A stretch of DNA of 5,580 nt, taken from Clostridia bacterium (lineage in GTDB: Bacteria > Bacillota_E > RBS10-35 > JAJYVN01). Shown here piece after piece: positions 1 to 4,958 of the stretch; within the stretch, counting starts at the first letter, position 1, and every line of letters begins with the position of its first letter. The notes under the pieces are model-generated. The model saw nothing but the letters and a program-made list of their open reading frames with translations, was not told the origin of the DNA and did no database searches. The position numbers and the translations under genes were made by a program. Where the stretch lies: contig DAHWHV010000163.1 of assembly GCA_027335545.1 (NCBI GenBank), positions 1 through 5,580 on the forward strand, written 5' to 3'.

Positions 1-207
1 ATCGGGCACGTGCACCTCGCCGACAGCACGCGGAAGGAACCAGGCTCCGGGTCGATCGACTTCGTCGCGGGCTTCCGTGACCTCCGGCGGATCGGCATCC
101 AGGGCGCCATGGCCTTGGAGTGCGGGCTCAGCGGCCCCCGCGAGGAGGTCCTGCCGCGCAGCGTCGACCACCTGCGCCAGGCCCTGCAGGCCGCGGGCGC
201 CGTGTAG
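1..207 (+). CDS. Sugar phosphate isomerase/epimerase, C-terminal fragment (5' end outside window)
   Basis: This is the last 68 residues of a xylose-isomerase-like TIM-barrel protein (AP endonuclease 2 superfamily), read in frame 1 from the window edge to a TAG stop. The visible part starts with IGHVHLADSTR, a typical strand-7 motif whose His5 is the expected metal ligand and whose D-S-T-R contributes to substrate binding. It continues with PGSGSIDF (residues 14-21), the common G-x-G-x-I-D-F turn, and with ALEC, whose Glu40 is the expected last metal ligand on strand 8. The helix DHLRQALQAAG closes the barrel. The family catalyses metal-dependent isomerisation, epimerisation or related reactions on sugars, and the substrate cannot be told from this fragment. 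The next gene starts 67 nt downstream on the same strand, so the two are probably cotranscribed. It differs clearly in sequence from the two full-length isomerases in the window. Confidence 0.85.
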   Translation: MGHVHLADSTRKEPGSGSIDFVAGFRDLRRIGIQGAMALECGLSGPREEVLPRSVDHLRQALQAAGAV

Positions 208-217
208 GCGGATCACC

Positions 218-234
218 GCAAGAGCGGCTCTTGC
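218..234 (+). promoter_or_regulatory. Intercistronic hairpin
   Basis: A perfect 7-bp inverted repeat, GCAAGAG-cgg-CTCTTGC, lies 10 nt after the stop of the first isomerase and about 40 nt before the start of the dehydrogenase gene. No T-run follows it, so it is not a standard intrinsic terminator. It could stabilise or partly attenuate the upstream message in a two-gene operon. That role is inferred; only the inverted repeat is seen. Confidence 0.4.
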
Positions 235-255
235 AGCCACCCCCAGCCGGAAGCC

Positions 256-263
256 GAGAGGAG
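256..263 (+). promoter_or_regulatory. Ribosome binding site for the Gfo/Idh/MocA gene
   Basis: GAGAGGAG sits 11 nt upstream of the ATG at 275. The spacing is slightly long. It supports the start at 275 over in-frame upstream starts, which would overlap the previous gene and add low-complexity Arg/Ala/Pro sequence before the Rossmann fold. Confidence 0.6.
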
Positions 264-274
264 CGAGCAGCGCT

Positions 275-1300
275 ATGCCCGCAAAGGCCCGCAGGGCCAT
301 TCACGTCGGCCTCGGCGGCCAGGGGCGCAATTGGGTGAACGTGGAGCGTCGCCACCCGGAGGTCGAGGTCGTCGCGTACGTGGAGCCCGCCGAGGCCATG
401 GTCGGCGTCGCGGTGGAGAAGCTCGGCGTCCCGCGCGCGCGCATCTACCCGACGCTGGCCCAAGCCGCGGCGAACCACGCGGCGGACTTCGTGGTCGACG
501 TCACACCGCCGGCGGTGCACGCCCAGGTCGCTCAGGAGGCCGTCGCGCTGGGCCTGCACTACCTGGGGGAGAAGCCGTTGAGCGACGACTTCTCCGCTGC
601 CCGGGCCGCGGTAGCCGCCGCGCGCAGGGCCGGACGCACGCTGATGGTCGCGCAGAACTACCGCTTCGGTGCCCTGCCCCGCACGACACGCCGCGTCCTG
701 GCCGAAGGACGGGTCGGCGCCCCCGAGGTGGTGAGTGTCGGCTTCTATCGGGAATGGGCCCACGCCCCCGGCACCCACTACGTGGTCATGCCCTATCCCC
801 TGCTGACCGACATGGGAATCCACCATTTCGACATGCTGCGGTACGTGCTCGGCCGCGAGCCGGTACGCGTGCGCGCCCTGACCTGGAATCCGTCCTGGGG
901 CTGGCACAAGGGGGACGCCGGCCACGCGGCCGTCGTCGCGTTCGAGGGCGGACTGCTCGCCACCCATCACTCCTTGGGGAGCAGCGTGGGCAAGCAGTCC
1001 CCCTGGAACGGCGAGTGGCGGATCGAGGGGCCCGAAGGCTCGTTGACCTGGGAGGACGACCAGCTCTGGCACACCCGCGTCTTTCCGCGGGACCGCCAGG
1101 TGCGCGAGCAGATCCCCCTGGACCCCCAGGAGAGGGCTGGCCAGGACGCCGTCTTGGCCGAATTCCTTGCGGCCCTGGCCGAGGGCCGCCAGCCGGAGTG
1201 CAACGGGGAGGACAACCTGCGCTCTCTGGCGCTCGTCTTCGCCGCCGTGACCAGCGCGCGCGAGCAACGCGAGGTGGAACTCGCGGAACTCCTGGCTTGA
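275..1300 (+). CDS. Gfo/Idh/MocA family NAD(P)-dependent oxidoreductase
   Basis: A 341-residue protein of normal length for the family. The N-terminal Rossmann fold begins with HVGLGGQGRNW (residues 10-20), a G-x-G-x-x-G nucleotide-binding loop. The second strand ends VVAYVEP with Glu37, an acidic residue that usually favours NAD over NADP. The family's E-K-P motif is at 99-101 (GEKPLS), with Lys100 the expected catalytic lysine. VAQNYRF follows at 125-131. The C-terminal alpha/beta domain carries DMGIHHFDMLRY (179-190), which fits the D-x-G-x-H-x-x-D pattern with His183 and Asp186 at the active site. The family oxidises or reduces a hydroxyl or keto group of sugars, inositols or glycosides in the cytoplasm. 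The substrate is not evident. No signal peptide or Tat motif is present. It is probably cotranscribed with the isomerase fragment upstream, and such pairs often act in sequence on one sugar. The start is chosen from the SD at 256-263 and the Rossmann start. Confidence 0.93.
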   Translation: MPAKARRAIHVGLGGQGRNWVNVERRHPEVEVVAYVEPAEAMVGVAVEKLGVPRARIYPTLAQAAANHAADFVVDVTPPAVHAQVAQEAVALGLHYLGEKPLSDDFSAARAAVAAARRAGRTLMVAQNYRFGALPRTTRRVLAEGRVGAPEVVSVGFYREWAHAPGTHYVVMPYPLLTDMGIHHFDMLRYVLGREPVRVRALTWNPSWGWHKGDAGHAAVVAFEGGLLATHHSLGSSVGKQSPWNGEWRIEGPEGSLTWEDDQLWHTRVFPRDRQVREQIPLDPQERAGQDAVLAEFLAALAEGRQPECNGEDNLRSLALVFAAVTSAREQREVELAELLA

Positions 1301-1342
1301 GGTGCTGGGACCGGGCGGGCAGGCACCCCTCGGACCAACGCA

Positions 1343-1372
1343 GCAGGGGGCGGGCTCGGTTCCGCCCCCTGC
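1343..1372. terminator. Convergent-junction hairpin, probable bidirectional terminator without U-tract
   Basis: An 11-bp perfect inverted repeat, GCAGGGGGCGG with CCGCCCCCTGC, encloses an 8-nt loop (gctcggtt). It lies 42 nt after the dehydrogenase stop and 39 nt from the stop of the facing isomerase. Its location between convergent genes is where a shared terminator is expected. Neither strand has a T-run after the stem, so termination efficiency or Rho independence is uncertain. The stem core GGGGGCGG recurs in the hairpin at 4943-4974. Confidence 0.6.
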
Positions 1373-1411
1373 CCTTGGCACCGGGCCCGGGTCCTCGCCG
1401 CAACGGCGCCT

Positions 1412-2134
1412 TCAGGCGTTCCAGTGGGTCCGCAGGTACTCGCGGCTCATCGTGGAGCTCTCCAGGGGCGTGCGGGCCGTCCGGTCCTGTTCCACGACGC
1501 ACACGCGCACACCGGCCGCGTCCGCCGCCTGGCGGATGGCCGCCCAGTCCAGGCGCCCCGCGCCGACCTCGCCGAAGGAGCCGTCCGCGAGCATGTCCTT
1601 GAGGTGGAGGTAGCCGATGCGGGTGGAGAGGAGCCGGATCACCGCCGCCGGGTCCTGCCCCCCCTTGGCCACCCAGTAGGTGTCCAGGTTCAGCCTCACG
1701 TTCTCGGGATCGGTCCCGCTCAGGATGTACCCGAGCCCGAACATGTCGTGCACGATCTCGTGGGCGTGGTTGTGGTAGCACAGGGTCACCCCGTGCTCGC
1801 GGCAGCGCGCGCCCGCGGTGTTCAGGCGCCGGGCCACGTCACGATACTGCGCCGAAGTCGGCAGGTCCCCACCCGAGCACGCCAGCAGGTGCGCACCGTT
1901 CTGCTCCAGCCAGCGCAGGTGCTCGTCCAGGTCGCGCTCCAGGCTCCCGGTGTTGGCATGGCTCGCCACGACCTTCAGCCCGTTGCGCCGACACTCCTCC
2001 AGCGCGACCGCCGCGTCCGCCTGCGGGCTCATCTCCACGGCCGTGAAGCCAGCCTGGGCCACTTCGGCCAAGACGGCCGCCCGGTCGCTCCGGTTGCGCT
2101 GCCCCCACACGATCAGTTGCACGCCGATCTCCAT
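1412..2134 (-). CDS. Sugar phosphate isomerase/epimerase, YHNH-type TIM barrel
   Basis: A 240-residue xylose-isomerase-like TIM-barrel protein (COG1082 type), slightly shorter than the usual 260-290. It starts MEIGVQLIVWGQ, a typical first strand. Strand 5 carries CYHNHAHEI (119-127), the H-N-H-x-H-E motif common in one branch of this superfamily, where other members have a metal-binding Glu. LNLDTYWVAKGG (148-159) supplies Asp151 and Trp154. YLHLKDM (175-181) supplies His177. GEVGAGRLDW (188-197) is the usual E-x-G-x-G-x-x-D/N-W segment, and VCVVEQD (211-217) gives Glu215, the expected last metal ligand. The expected role is isomerisation, epimerisation or dehydration of a sugar or cyclitol; the substrate is unknown. 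An in-frame extension to 2296 is possible but is Arg/Pro-rich and not family-like, and a strong SD sits directly before 2134. It faces the dehydrogenase gene and lies 181 nt downstream of the nucleotidyltransferase gene on the same strand. Confidence 0.9.
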   Translation of the reverse strand: MEIGVQLIVWGQRNRSDRAAVLAEVAQAGFTAVEMSPQADAAVALEECRRNGLKVVASHANTGSLERDLDEHLRWLEQNGAHLLACSGGDLPTSAQYRDVARRLNTAGARCREHGVTLCYHNHAHEIVHDMFGLGYILSGTDPENVRLNLDTYWVAKGGQDPAAVIRLLSTRIGYLHLKDMLADGSFGEVGAGRLDWAAIRQAADAAGVRVCVVEQDRTARTPLESSTMSREYLRTHWNA

Positions 2135-2143
2135 ACCGCGCCG

Positions 2144-2149
2144 CCTCCC
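2144..2149 (-). promoter_or_regulatory. Ribosome binding site fixing the isomerase start at 2134
   Basis: On the minus strand GGGAGG (within TGGGAGG) lies 9 nt before the ATG at 2134. It is the only good SD near the candidate starts and selects the 240-residue product over the 294-residue extended frame. Confidence 0.7.
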
Positions 2150-2174
2150 AGCCGCCTTCGAAATGCTGCCCCCG

Positions 2175-2223
2175 CGATGCCGCCTCCGGAAGGGCACTCC
2201 CCGCTGGTGCACCCGCGGCATCG
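2175..2223 (-). repeat. 9-bp inverted repeat in the leader of the minus-strand isomerase
   Basis: CGATGCCGC (2175-2183) and GCGGCATCG (2215-2223) are perfect reverse complements around a 31-nt loop. The loop holds a smaller GCAC/GTGC pair (2194-2197 with 2207-2210). The structure would form about 40 nt upstream of the isomerase start in its mRNA leader. It does not match a riboswitch class that I recognise, and in DNA this GC-rich some pairing is expected by chance. Confidence 0.35.
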
Positions 2224-2234
2224 AGCCACCCGGG

Positions 2235-2262
2235 GGACTTCGCGTCGGCGCGGCCGAAGTCC
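2235..2262 (-). repeat. 8-bp inverted repeat between the nucleotidyltransferase and isomerase genes
   Basis: GGACTTCG (2235-2242) and CGAAGTCC (2255-2262) form a perfect 8-bp stem with a 12-nt loop, 53 nt past the nucleotidyltransferase stop. No T-run follows on the minus strand. It may mark the 3' end of that transcript or an attenuator before the isomerase gene. With the adjacent inverted repeat (2175-2223) it makes two tandem stems in this 181-nt gap. No convincing -35/-10 pair for the isomerase gene was found here. Confidence 0.35.
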
Positions 2263-2315
2263 TGGGGCGGTGTCGCCGAGCGGTGGTCCCCACCACGCCG
2301 GCGCGCCCGGGCGGC

Positions 2316-3047
2316 TCACCCGGCGAAGGTGAGCGGCCGGGCGGGGGGCAGCACCATGCCCAGCGCCGCCGCCTCGCAGGCGTCCAGCAGGCCCTGGACG
2401 ATCGCGTGCCAGGCGCGGAACTCCGCGCGCGCCCCAGCCCCCGTGGGCAGGGAGTCGCCCCGACCGTAGCGGAGGTGGCACAGGAGCACGACGCGGCGAA
2501 ACTCCCGCTGCAGCGCCGGGGACAACCGCTGCCGGGAGCGTATGGCCGACAACGCCATGACGGCCGTGCGCGCCGCCTGGAAGAGGCCCTCGAAAGCCTC
2601 CTGCAGGAAGTATCCGGACCGGTCCGTCACCAGGGTCGCCCCGGTCGCTTCCAACGCCACGGCGTTGCAGAGCTGGCGCCGAGCGTCCCTGAAGTCGTCC
2701 GGCGTGGCGACGGCGGGCGTCAAGGCCATGGCGTCGCTGCGCCGCCGCCACAGGACCCGGCCGGCGGCGTAGGCCAGCCGCATCGCCCCGAGGGGCTGGT
2801 CCGGGCGGCGCACCAAGGCGTCCACGGGGCGCCCCTGGCCCAGGGCAGCACCCGCCGCGGCCGCGTAGCGCTCCGCGGGGCGGGGCGAGGCCGACACCAG
2901 GGCCAGGTCGACGTCGCGCGCGAGTTCCGGTGTGTGCACGCAAGAGCCGACCAGGATGATCGCCTGCAACTGGCCGTCCAGCGCACGCAACACATGGCAG
3001 GCCGCGCCCCAAGCAAACGGGGGCGCCTCGGGATCCGGCACGGACAT
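2316..3047 (-). CDS. Nucleotidyltransferase-fold protein with helical, possibly HEPN-like C-terminal domain
   Basis: A 243-residue cytoplasmic protein. Residues 25-100 form a minimal nucleotidyltransferase (Pol beta-like) domain: AIILVGSCVHTP gives the G34-S35 helix start, and nine residues later comes D45-V-D47-L, the metal-binding acidic pair. VDAL puts a third carboxylate, Asp76, on the next strand. GRVLWRRR (96-103) fits the strand that usually ends this domain. The catalytic residues look intact. Residues 115-235 are predicted to be all helical (for example QEAFEGLFQAARTAVMALSA), resembling HEPN or kanamycin-nucleotidyltransferase-type tails. R185-x5-H191 could be an R-x4-6-H HEPN motif, but its context is not canonical. 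MNT/HEPN proteins often act as toxin-antitoxin pairs, and others modify small molecules. Which applies here is unknown. The start at 3047 is set by a near-ideal SD and by the promoter just upstream; an in-frame ATG at 3140 lies upstream of that promoter. Confidence 0.82.
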   Translation of the reverse strand: MSVPDPEAPPFAWGAACHVLRALDGQLQAIILVGSCVHTPELARDVDLALVSASPRPAERYAAAAGAALGQGRPVDALVRRPDQPLGAMRLAYAAGRVLWRRRSDAMALTPAVATPDDFRDARRQLCNAVALEATGATLVTDRSGYFLQEAFEGLFQAARTAVMALSAIRSRQRLSPALQREFRRVVLLCHLRYGRGDSLPTGAGARAEFRAWHAIVQGLLDACEAAALGMVLPPARPLTFAG

Positions 3048-3054
3048 CGGCGAC

Positions 3055-3063
3055 ACCTCCCTT
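3055..3063 (-). promoter_or_regulatory. Strong ribosome binding site for the nucleotidyltransferase gene
   Basis: On the minus strand AAGGGAGGT lies 7 nt before the ATG at 3047, the best SD match in the window. With the promoter at 3069-3097 the transcript should start around 3061-3063, so the leader would be only about 15 nt and the SD would sit at its very 5' end. Confidence 0.75.
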
Positions 3064-3068
3064 CTATT

Positions 3069-3097
3069 ACAATAAACCCCATCTCTGCCACTGTCAA
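3069..3097 (-). promoter_or_regulatory. Sigma-70/sigma-A type promoter of the nucleotidyltransferase gene
   Basis: Reading the minus strand, a perfect TTGACA -35 box (3097-3092) is followed after exactly 17 bp by TATTGT (3074-3069), which matches four of six positions of TATAAT. The site lies in the only obviously AT-rich patch of the window (about 3062-3097). It drives the nucleotidyltransferase gene and possibly the isomerase gene beyond it. Confidence 0.75.
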
Positions 3098-3104
3098 CCA
3101 CTGT
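3088..3104 (-). repeat. Tandem ACAGTGG direct repeat overlapping the -35 box
   Basis: On the minus strand ACAGTGG occurs twice with a period of 10 bp (3104-3098 and 3094-3088), separated by TTG. The -35 hexamer TTGACA is formed from the spacer and the start of the second copy. One helical turn of spacing on the same DNA face is typical of a site for a dimeric or tandem regulator. Binding is inferred; the repeat itself is exact. Confidence 0.4.
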
Positions 3105-3125
3105 TGCCGAGCATGTCTCCCCCCG

Positions 3126-3138
3126 GCCGCACAGCGGC
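3126..3138. other. Short hairpin after the helical protein gene
   Basis: GCCGC-aca-GCGGC is a 5-bp perfect stem 36 nt past the stop of the minus-strand gene at 3174-3722. It is the only compact hairpin noted between that gene and the nucleotidyltransferase promoter. It lacks a T-run and is weak evidence for a terminator. Confidence 0.2.
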
Positions 3139-3173
3139 ACCCCCGCCGCGCGCCGACGACGGGAGGCCGGCCC

Positions 3174-3722
3174 TCACGGCATCTCGGCGACGGGCGGCGG
3201 CGCGCCGGGGTCCAAACCGGCCCGGACCAACTCCTGCAGGAGCGCCCGCCGCCGGCGGTGGCGCGCGCAATACCCCGAGAAGAGGCCCTCCCAGCGCACC
3301 TCCTCCCCCTCCATCGCCGCCCGCAGCCGGCAGAGAACGGCGGCGGCCCGGCCGTAGGCGCGGCGATGGCCCTGCCGCGCCAGGAGGTCGGCCGACTCGA
3401 GATAGAGCTGCAAGGCGAGCATGCGGAAGCGCAGACCGCACCCCTCCGCCACCTCCAGGAGGGCGGAGGCCTCCCCCAGCCGCCGCGCGGCCGCGGCCGC
3501 CTCGACGTCCTGCCCGTCCTCCAGGTAGAGGCGGTAGAGGAGCCGAGGATCGGCGTCCACCTCCGCCTCCAGCGCCTCGATGAGGTGGGCCCGCACCTCC
3601 GCCACAGTGCCGGCCCGCGCCGCCGCGCCGAGGACCGCCCGGAGCAGCGTCAGGCTGCGGCGGCGCTGGAAGGCCTCCAGCAGTTCGGCGACCGCTTCCC
3701 GTTCCATCCGGCGTTGCGCCAT
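3174..3722 (-). CDS. Small helical protein of unknown function, resembling the C-terminal part of SWIM zinc-finger proteins
   Basis: A 182-residue, Arg- and Ala-rich protein predicted to be almost entirely alpha-helical, with no signal peptide or membrane segment. From about residue 102 onward (LALQLYLESADLLARQ, then AYGRAAAVLCRLR, then CARHRRRRALLQEL) it resembles the helical repeat found after the zinc finger in some bacterial SWIM-domain proteins. There, segments of the type Y-x-x-A-x-x-L-L-x-x-L and a basic R-x-x-H-x-R-R-x-A-L-L-x-x-L are typical. The SWIM C-x-C-x(n)-C-x-H motif itself is absent; the few cysteines (95, 131, 152) do not form it. It may be a detached module or an unrelated TPR-like helical protein. 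The start at 3722 follows AAGGGGTG, a modest SD at 5-nt spacing; ATG 3707 has none. An in-frame extension to 4034 looks non-coding (Gly/Arg/Pro-rich). The function is unknown. Confidence 0.68.
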   Translation of the reverse strand: MAQRRMEREAVAELLEAFQRRRSLTLLRAVLGAAARAGTVAEVRAHLIEALEAEVDADPRLLYRLYLEDGQDVEAAAAARRLGEASALLEVAEGCGLRFRMLALQLYLESADLLARQGHRRAYGRAAAVLCRLRAAMEGEEVRWEGLFSGYCARHRRRRALLQELVRAGLDPGAPPPVAEMP

Positions 3723-3974
3723 GCCCCCACCCCTTCGACCGGCATTCTCTCCCAAGGTCGGGGCGCGCAGCCACCCCCCGCGCGCCGCCGGAAACGGCGC
3801 CCTCCGGGGCGAAGGGCGGCCCGAGGTGGCGGCACGGCGCCGGCCGTGGGCGCACACCCGCGCAGGTCGCGGCCGAGTGGCACGCGCGCCGGGCCACCCG
3901 GCCGGGCGGCCCGGAGGGTGCACGCCACCGGCTGGCCGAATGCGGCAGGGAGGGGGCGCACGCCCGCGAAAGCC

Positions 3975-4007
3975 CTGGGGACACGTGGCGCCACGGGCGT
4001 TCCCCAG
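3975..4007. promoter_or_regulatory. 12-bp palindrome inside a flanking inverted repeat, candidate operator
   Basis: CGTGGCGCCACG (3984-3995) is a perfect 12-bp palindrome, 53 nt upstream of the isomerase ATG at 4049. It is bracketed by CTGGGG (3975-3980) and CCCCAG (4002-4007), also reverse complements. A symmetric site of this size just upstream of a sugar-metabolism gene suits a dimeric repressor such as a LacI or GntR family protein. No regulator gene is present in the window, so the binding role is inferred. Confidence 0.4.
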
Positions 4008-4036
4008 CCCCGTTCGCCGCCCTCGATACTGCACCT

Positions 4037-4042
4037 GGAGGT
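4037..4042 (+). promoter_or_regulatory. Ribosome binding site for the third isomerase gene
   Basis: GGAGGT lies 6 nt upstream of the ATG at 4049 and fixes this start. The first strand of the barrel (MRLCFHGTLI) begins directly at that Met. Confidence 0.75.
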
Positions 4043-4048
4043 TCCAAT

Positions 4049-4915
4049 ATGCGCCTCTGCTTCCACGGCACCCTGATCCGCGGCTCTGACCGCCCGGCCT
4101 TCGCCGATCGCCTTCGCCTGGCCCGGGAATACGGTTACGGCGCCATCGATGTGGGCGTCGGCGAGGTGCGCGCCCACCTGCAGACCCACCCCGGACTCGA
4201 CGCAGAGGGGTTGTGGCGGGAGGCCGGCCTCGTCCCCGCCATGGTCGGTGGTGTGGTCACCGCCGCTCCCTTCGCCCCGGAGGCCGAATGGGAACAGTCC
4301 CTCGTCGGTCTGGGCGAGCGGGCGGAGGCGGCCGCGGCCATCGGCGGCCGCCTCGCCGGCACCTGGATGCCCAATCGCAGCACCCTGCCGCCCGCAGAGG
4401 CCCGCGCCCTGGTGCGGCGCCGCTTCACCCAGGTGGCCGATGCGCTCCGACCGGCCGGCCTAGCCTTCGCGGTGGAGTTCATCGGTGTCCGCACCCTGTG
4501 GCCGGACCTGCCGCACCCGTTCATCCGCACCTACGCCGACTGCCTGGCCCTGTTCGAGGAGACCGGCCGCGACAACATCGGCTTCCTGCTGGACTGCTAC
4601 CACTGCCACGCCGCGGAGACCCCGCTGGCGGAGATCGCCCGCACCCCGCGTGCGCGCATCCTCTACCTCCACCTCAACGATGCCAAGCCGGTCCCACCGG
4701 CGGAGGTCCTGGACGCCGACCGCCTGATCCCCGGGGAGGGCGTCATCGACCTCCCCGGATGGTTCCGGGCCGTCGCCGCCACCGGCTTCGACGGGCCGGT
4801 GGCCCCAGAGGTCCTCGGGCCGCGCCTGCGCGACCTGACGACGGCCCAGGCCGCCACCGCCTGCCGCGAGGGCATCGTGGTCGCCATGCGCCAGGCGGGG
4901 GTCCGCGTCGACTAG
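4049..4915 (+). CDS. Sugar phosphate isomerase/epimerase, tagatose-3-epimerase-like TIM barrel
   Basis: A 288-residue full-length xylose-isomerase-like TIM-barrel protein. The metal-binding set of the superfamily is visible in order: Glu143 in FAVEFIG (140-146), Asp182 in LLDCYHCH (180-187) with His185 beside it, His208 in YLHLNDA (206-212), and Glu254 in APEVLG (252-257). DADRLIPGEGVIDL (222-235) holds Arg225 followed by P-G-E-G, the usual substrate-binding turn. The order Glu-Asp-His-Arg-Glu is that of ketose 3-epimerases and related sugar phosphate isomerases, but the exact substrate is open. Long proteins with a closing helix such as TAQAATACREGIVVAM are normal for the family. The gene stands alone on its strand, downstream of a palindrome-rich region that may hold an operator, and it converges on the polymerase gene with a hairpin between them. 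It is not a recent duplicate of the other two isomerases, as the motifs differ. Confidence 0.92.
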   Translation: MRLCFHGTLIRGSDRPAFADRLRLAREYGYGAIDVGVGEVRAHLQTHPGLDAEGLWREAGLVPAMVGGVVTAAPFAPEAEWEQSLVGLGERAEAAAAIGGRLAGTWMPNRSTLPPAEARALVRRRFTQVADALRPAGLAFAVEFIGVRTLWPDLPHPFIRTYADCLALFEETGRDNIGFLLDCYHCHAAETPLAEIARTPRARILYLHLNDAKPVPPAEVLDADRLIPGEGVIDLPGWFRAVAATGFDGPVAPEVLGPRLRDLTTAQAATACREGIVVAMRQAGVRVD

Positions 4916-4937
4916 TGGCCGCTGCGCCTTGGCTGCC

Positions 4938-4958
4938 GGGGTCCGGGGGCGGGCGGGG
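4938..4958 (+). other. G-quadruplex motif
   Basis: Four G-runs on the plus strand, GGGG-tcc-GGGGG-c-GGG-c-GGGG, give loops of 3, 1 and 1 nt, a canonical short-loop quadruplex pattern. It begins 22 nt after the isomerase stop and overlaps the left arm of the hairpin at 4943-4974. Folding is inferred from the pattern. Confidence 0.55.

Larger units (their letters stand above)
3723..4048. other. Divergent intergenic region rich in GC palindromes
   Basis: These 326 nt separate two divergently read genes and should hold both promoters, yet no convincing -35/-10 pair is visible on either strand. The nearest candidates are GAGAAT-like and GATACT-like -10 boxes without -35 partners. The region holds several palindromic elements. 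A CGCCG stem with a GAAA tetraloop lies at 3786-3799. A 7-bp stem, CCGGGCC/GGCCCGG (3889-3914), encloses the 10-bp palindrome CCCGGCCGGG (3897-3906). The operator-like element at 3975-4007 is listed separately. Open frames crossing it are low-complexity Arg/Pro/Gly sequence and are not believed. Confidence 0.6.

Noticed and set aside
77..274. Upstream in-frame extension of the dehydrogenase
   Set aside because: It overlaps the end of the preceding isomerase gene and encodes low-complexity Arg/Ala/Pro sequence; the SD at 256-263 and the Rossmann start support 275.
128..1381. Long minus-strand open frame opposite the Gfo/Idh/MocA gene
   Set aside because: It is antisense to a clear enzyme, is rich in Arg/Gly/Pro with no recognisable domain, and arises because stop codons are rare in GC-rich DNA.
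3048..3140. Start of the nucleotidyltransferase at the ATG at 3140
   Set aside because: The promoter at 3069-3097 lies downstream of that codon, and a near-ideal SD precedes 3047.
3889..3914. 7-bp stem around a 10-bp palindrome as a specific operator
   Set aside because: It is made only of G and C in a region of extreme GC content, so chance pairing is likely; it is noted only within the intergenic description.
4025..4030. GATACT as a -10 box for the third isomerase
   Set aside because: No acceptable -35 sequence lies 16-18 bp upstream, so a promoter call is not supported.
3723..4034. N-terminal extension of the small helical protein
   Set aside because: The added 104 residues are Gly/Arg/Pro-rich without predicted fold, and an SD-like site precedes 3722.
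1818..4076. 752-codon plus-strand open frame spanning three minus-strand genes
   Set aside because: It has no domain or motif, crosses several genes and intergenic gaps, and its composition is typical of a shadow frame.
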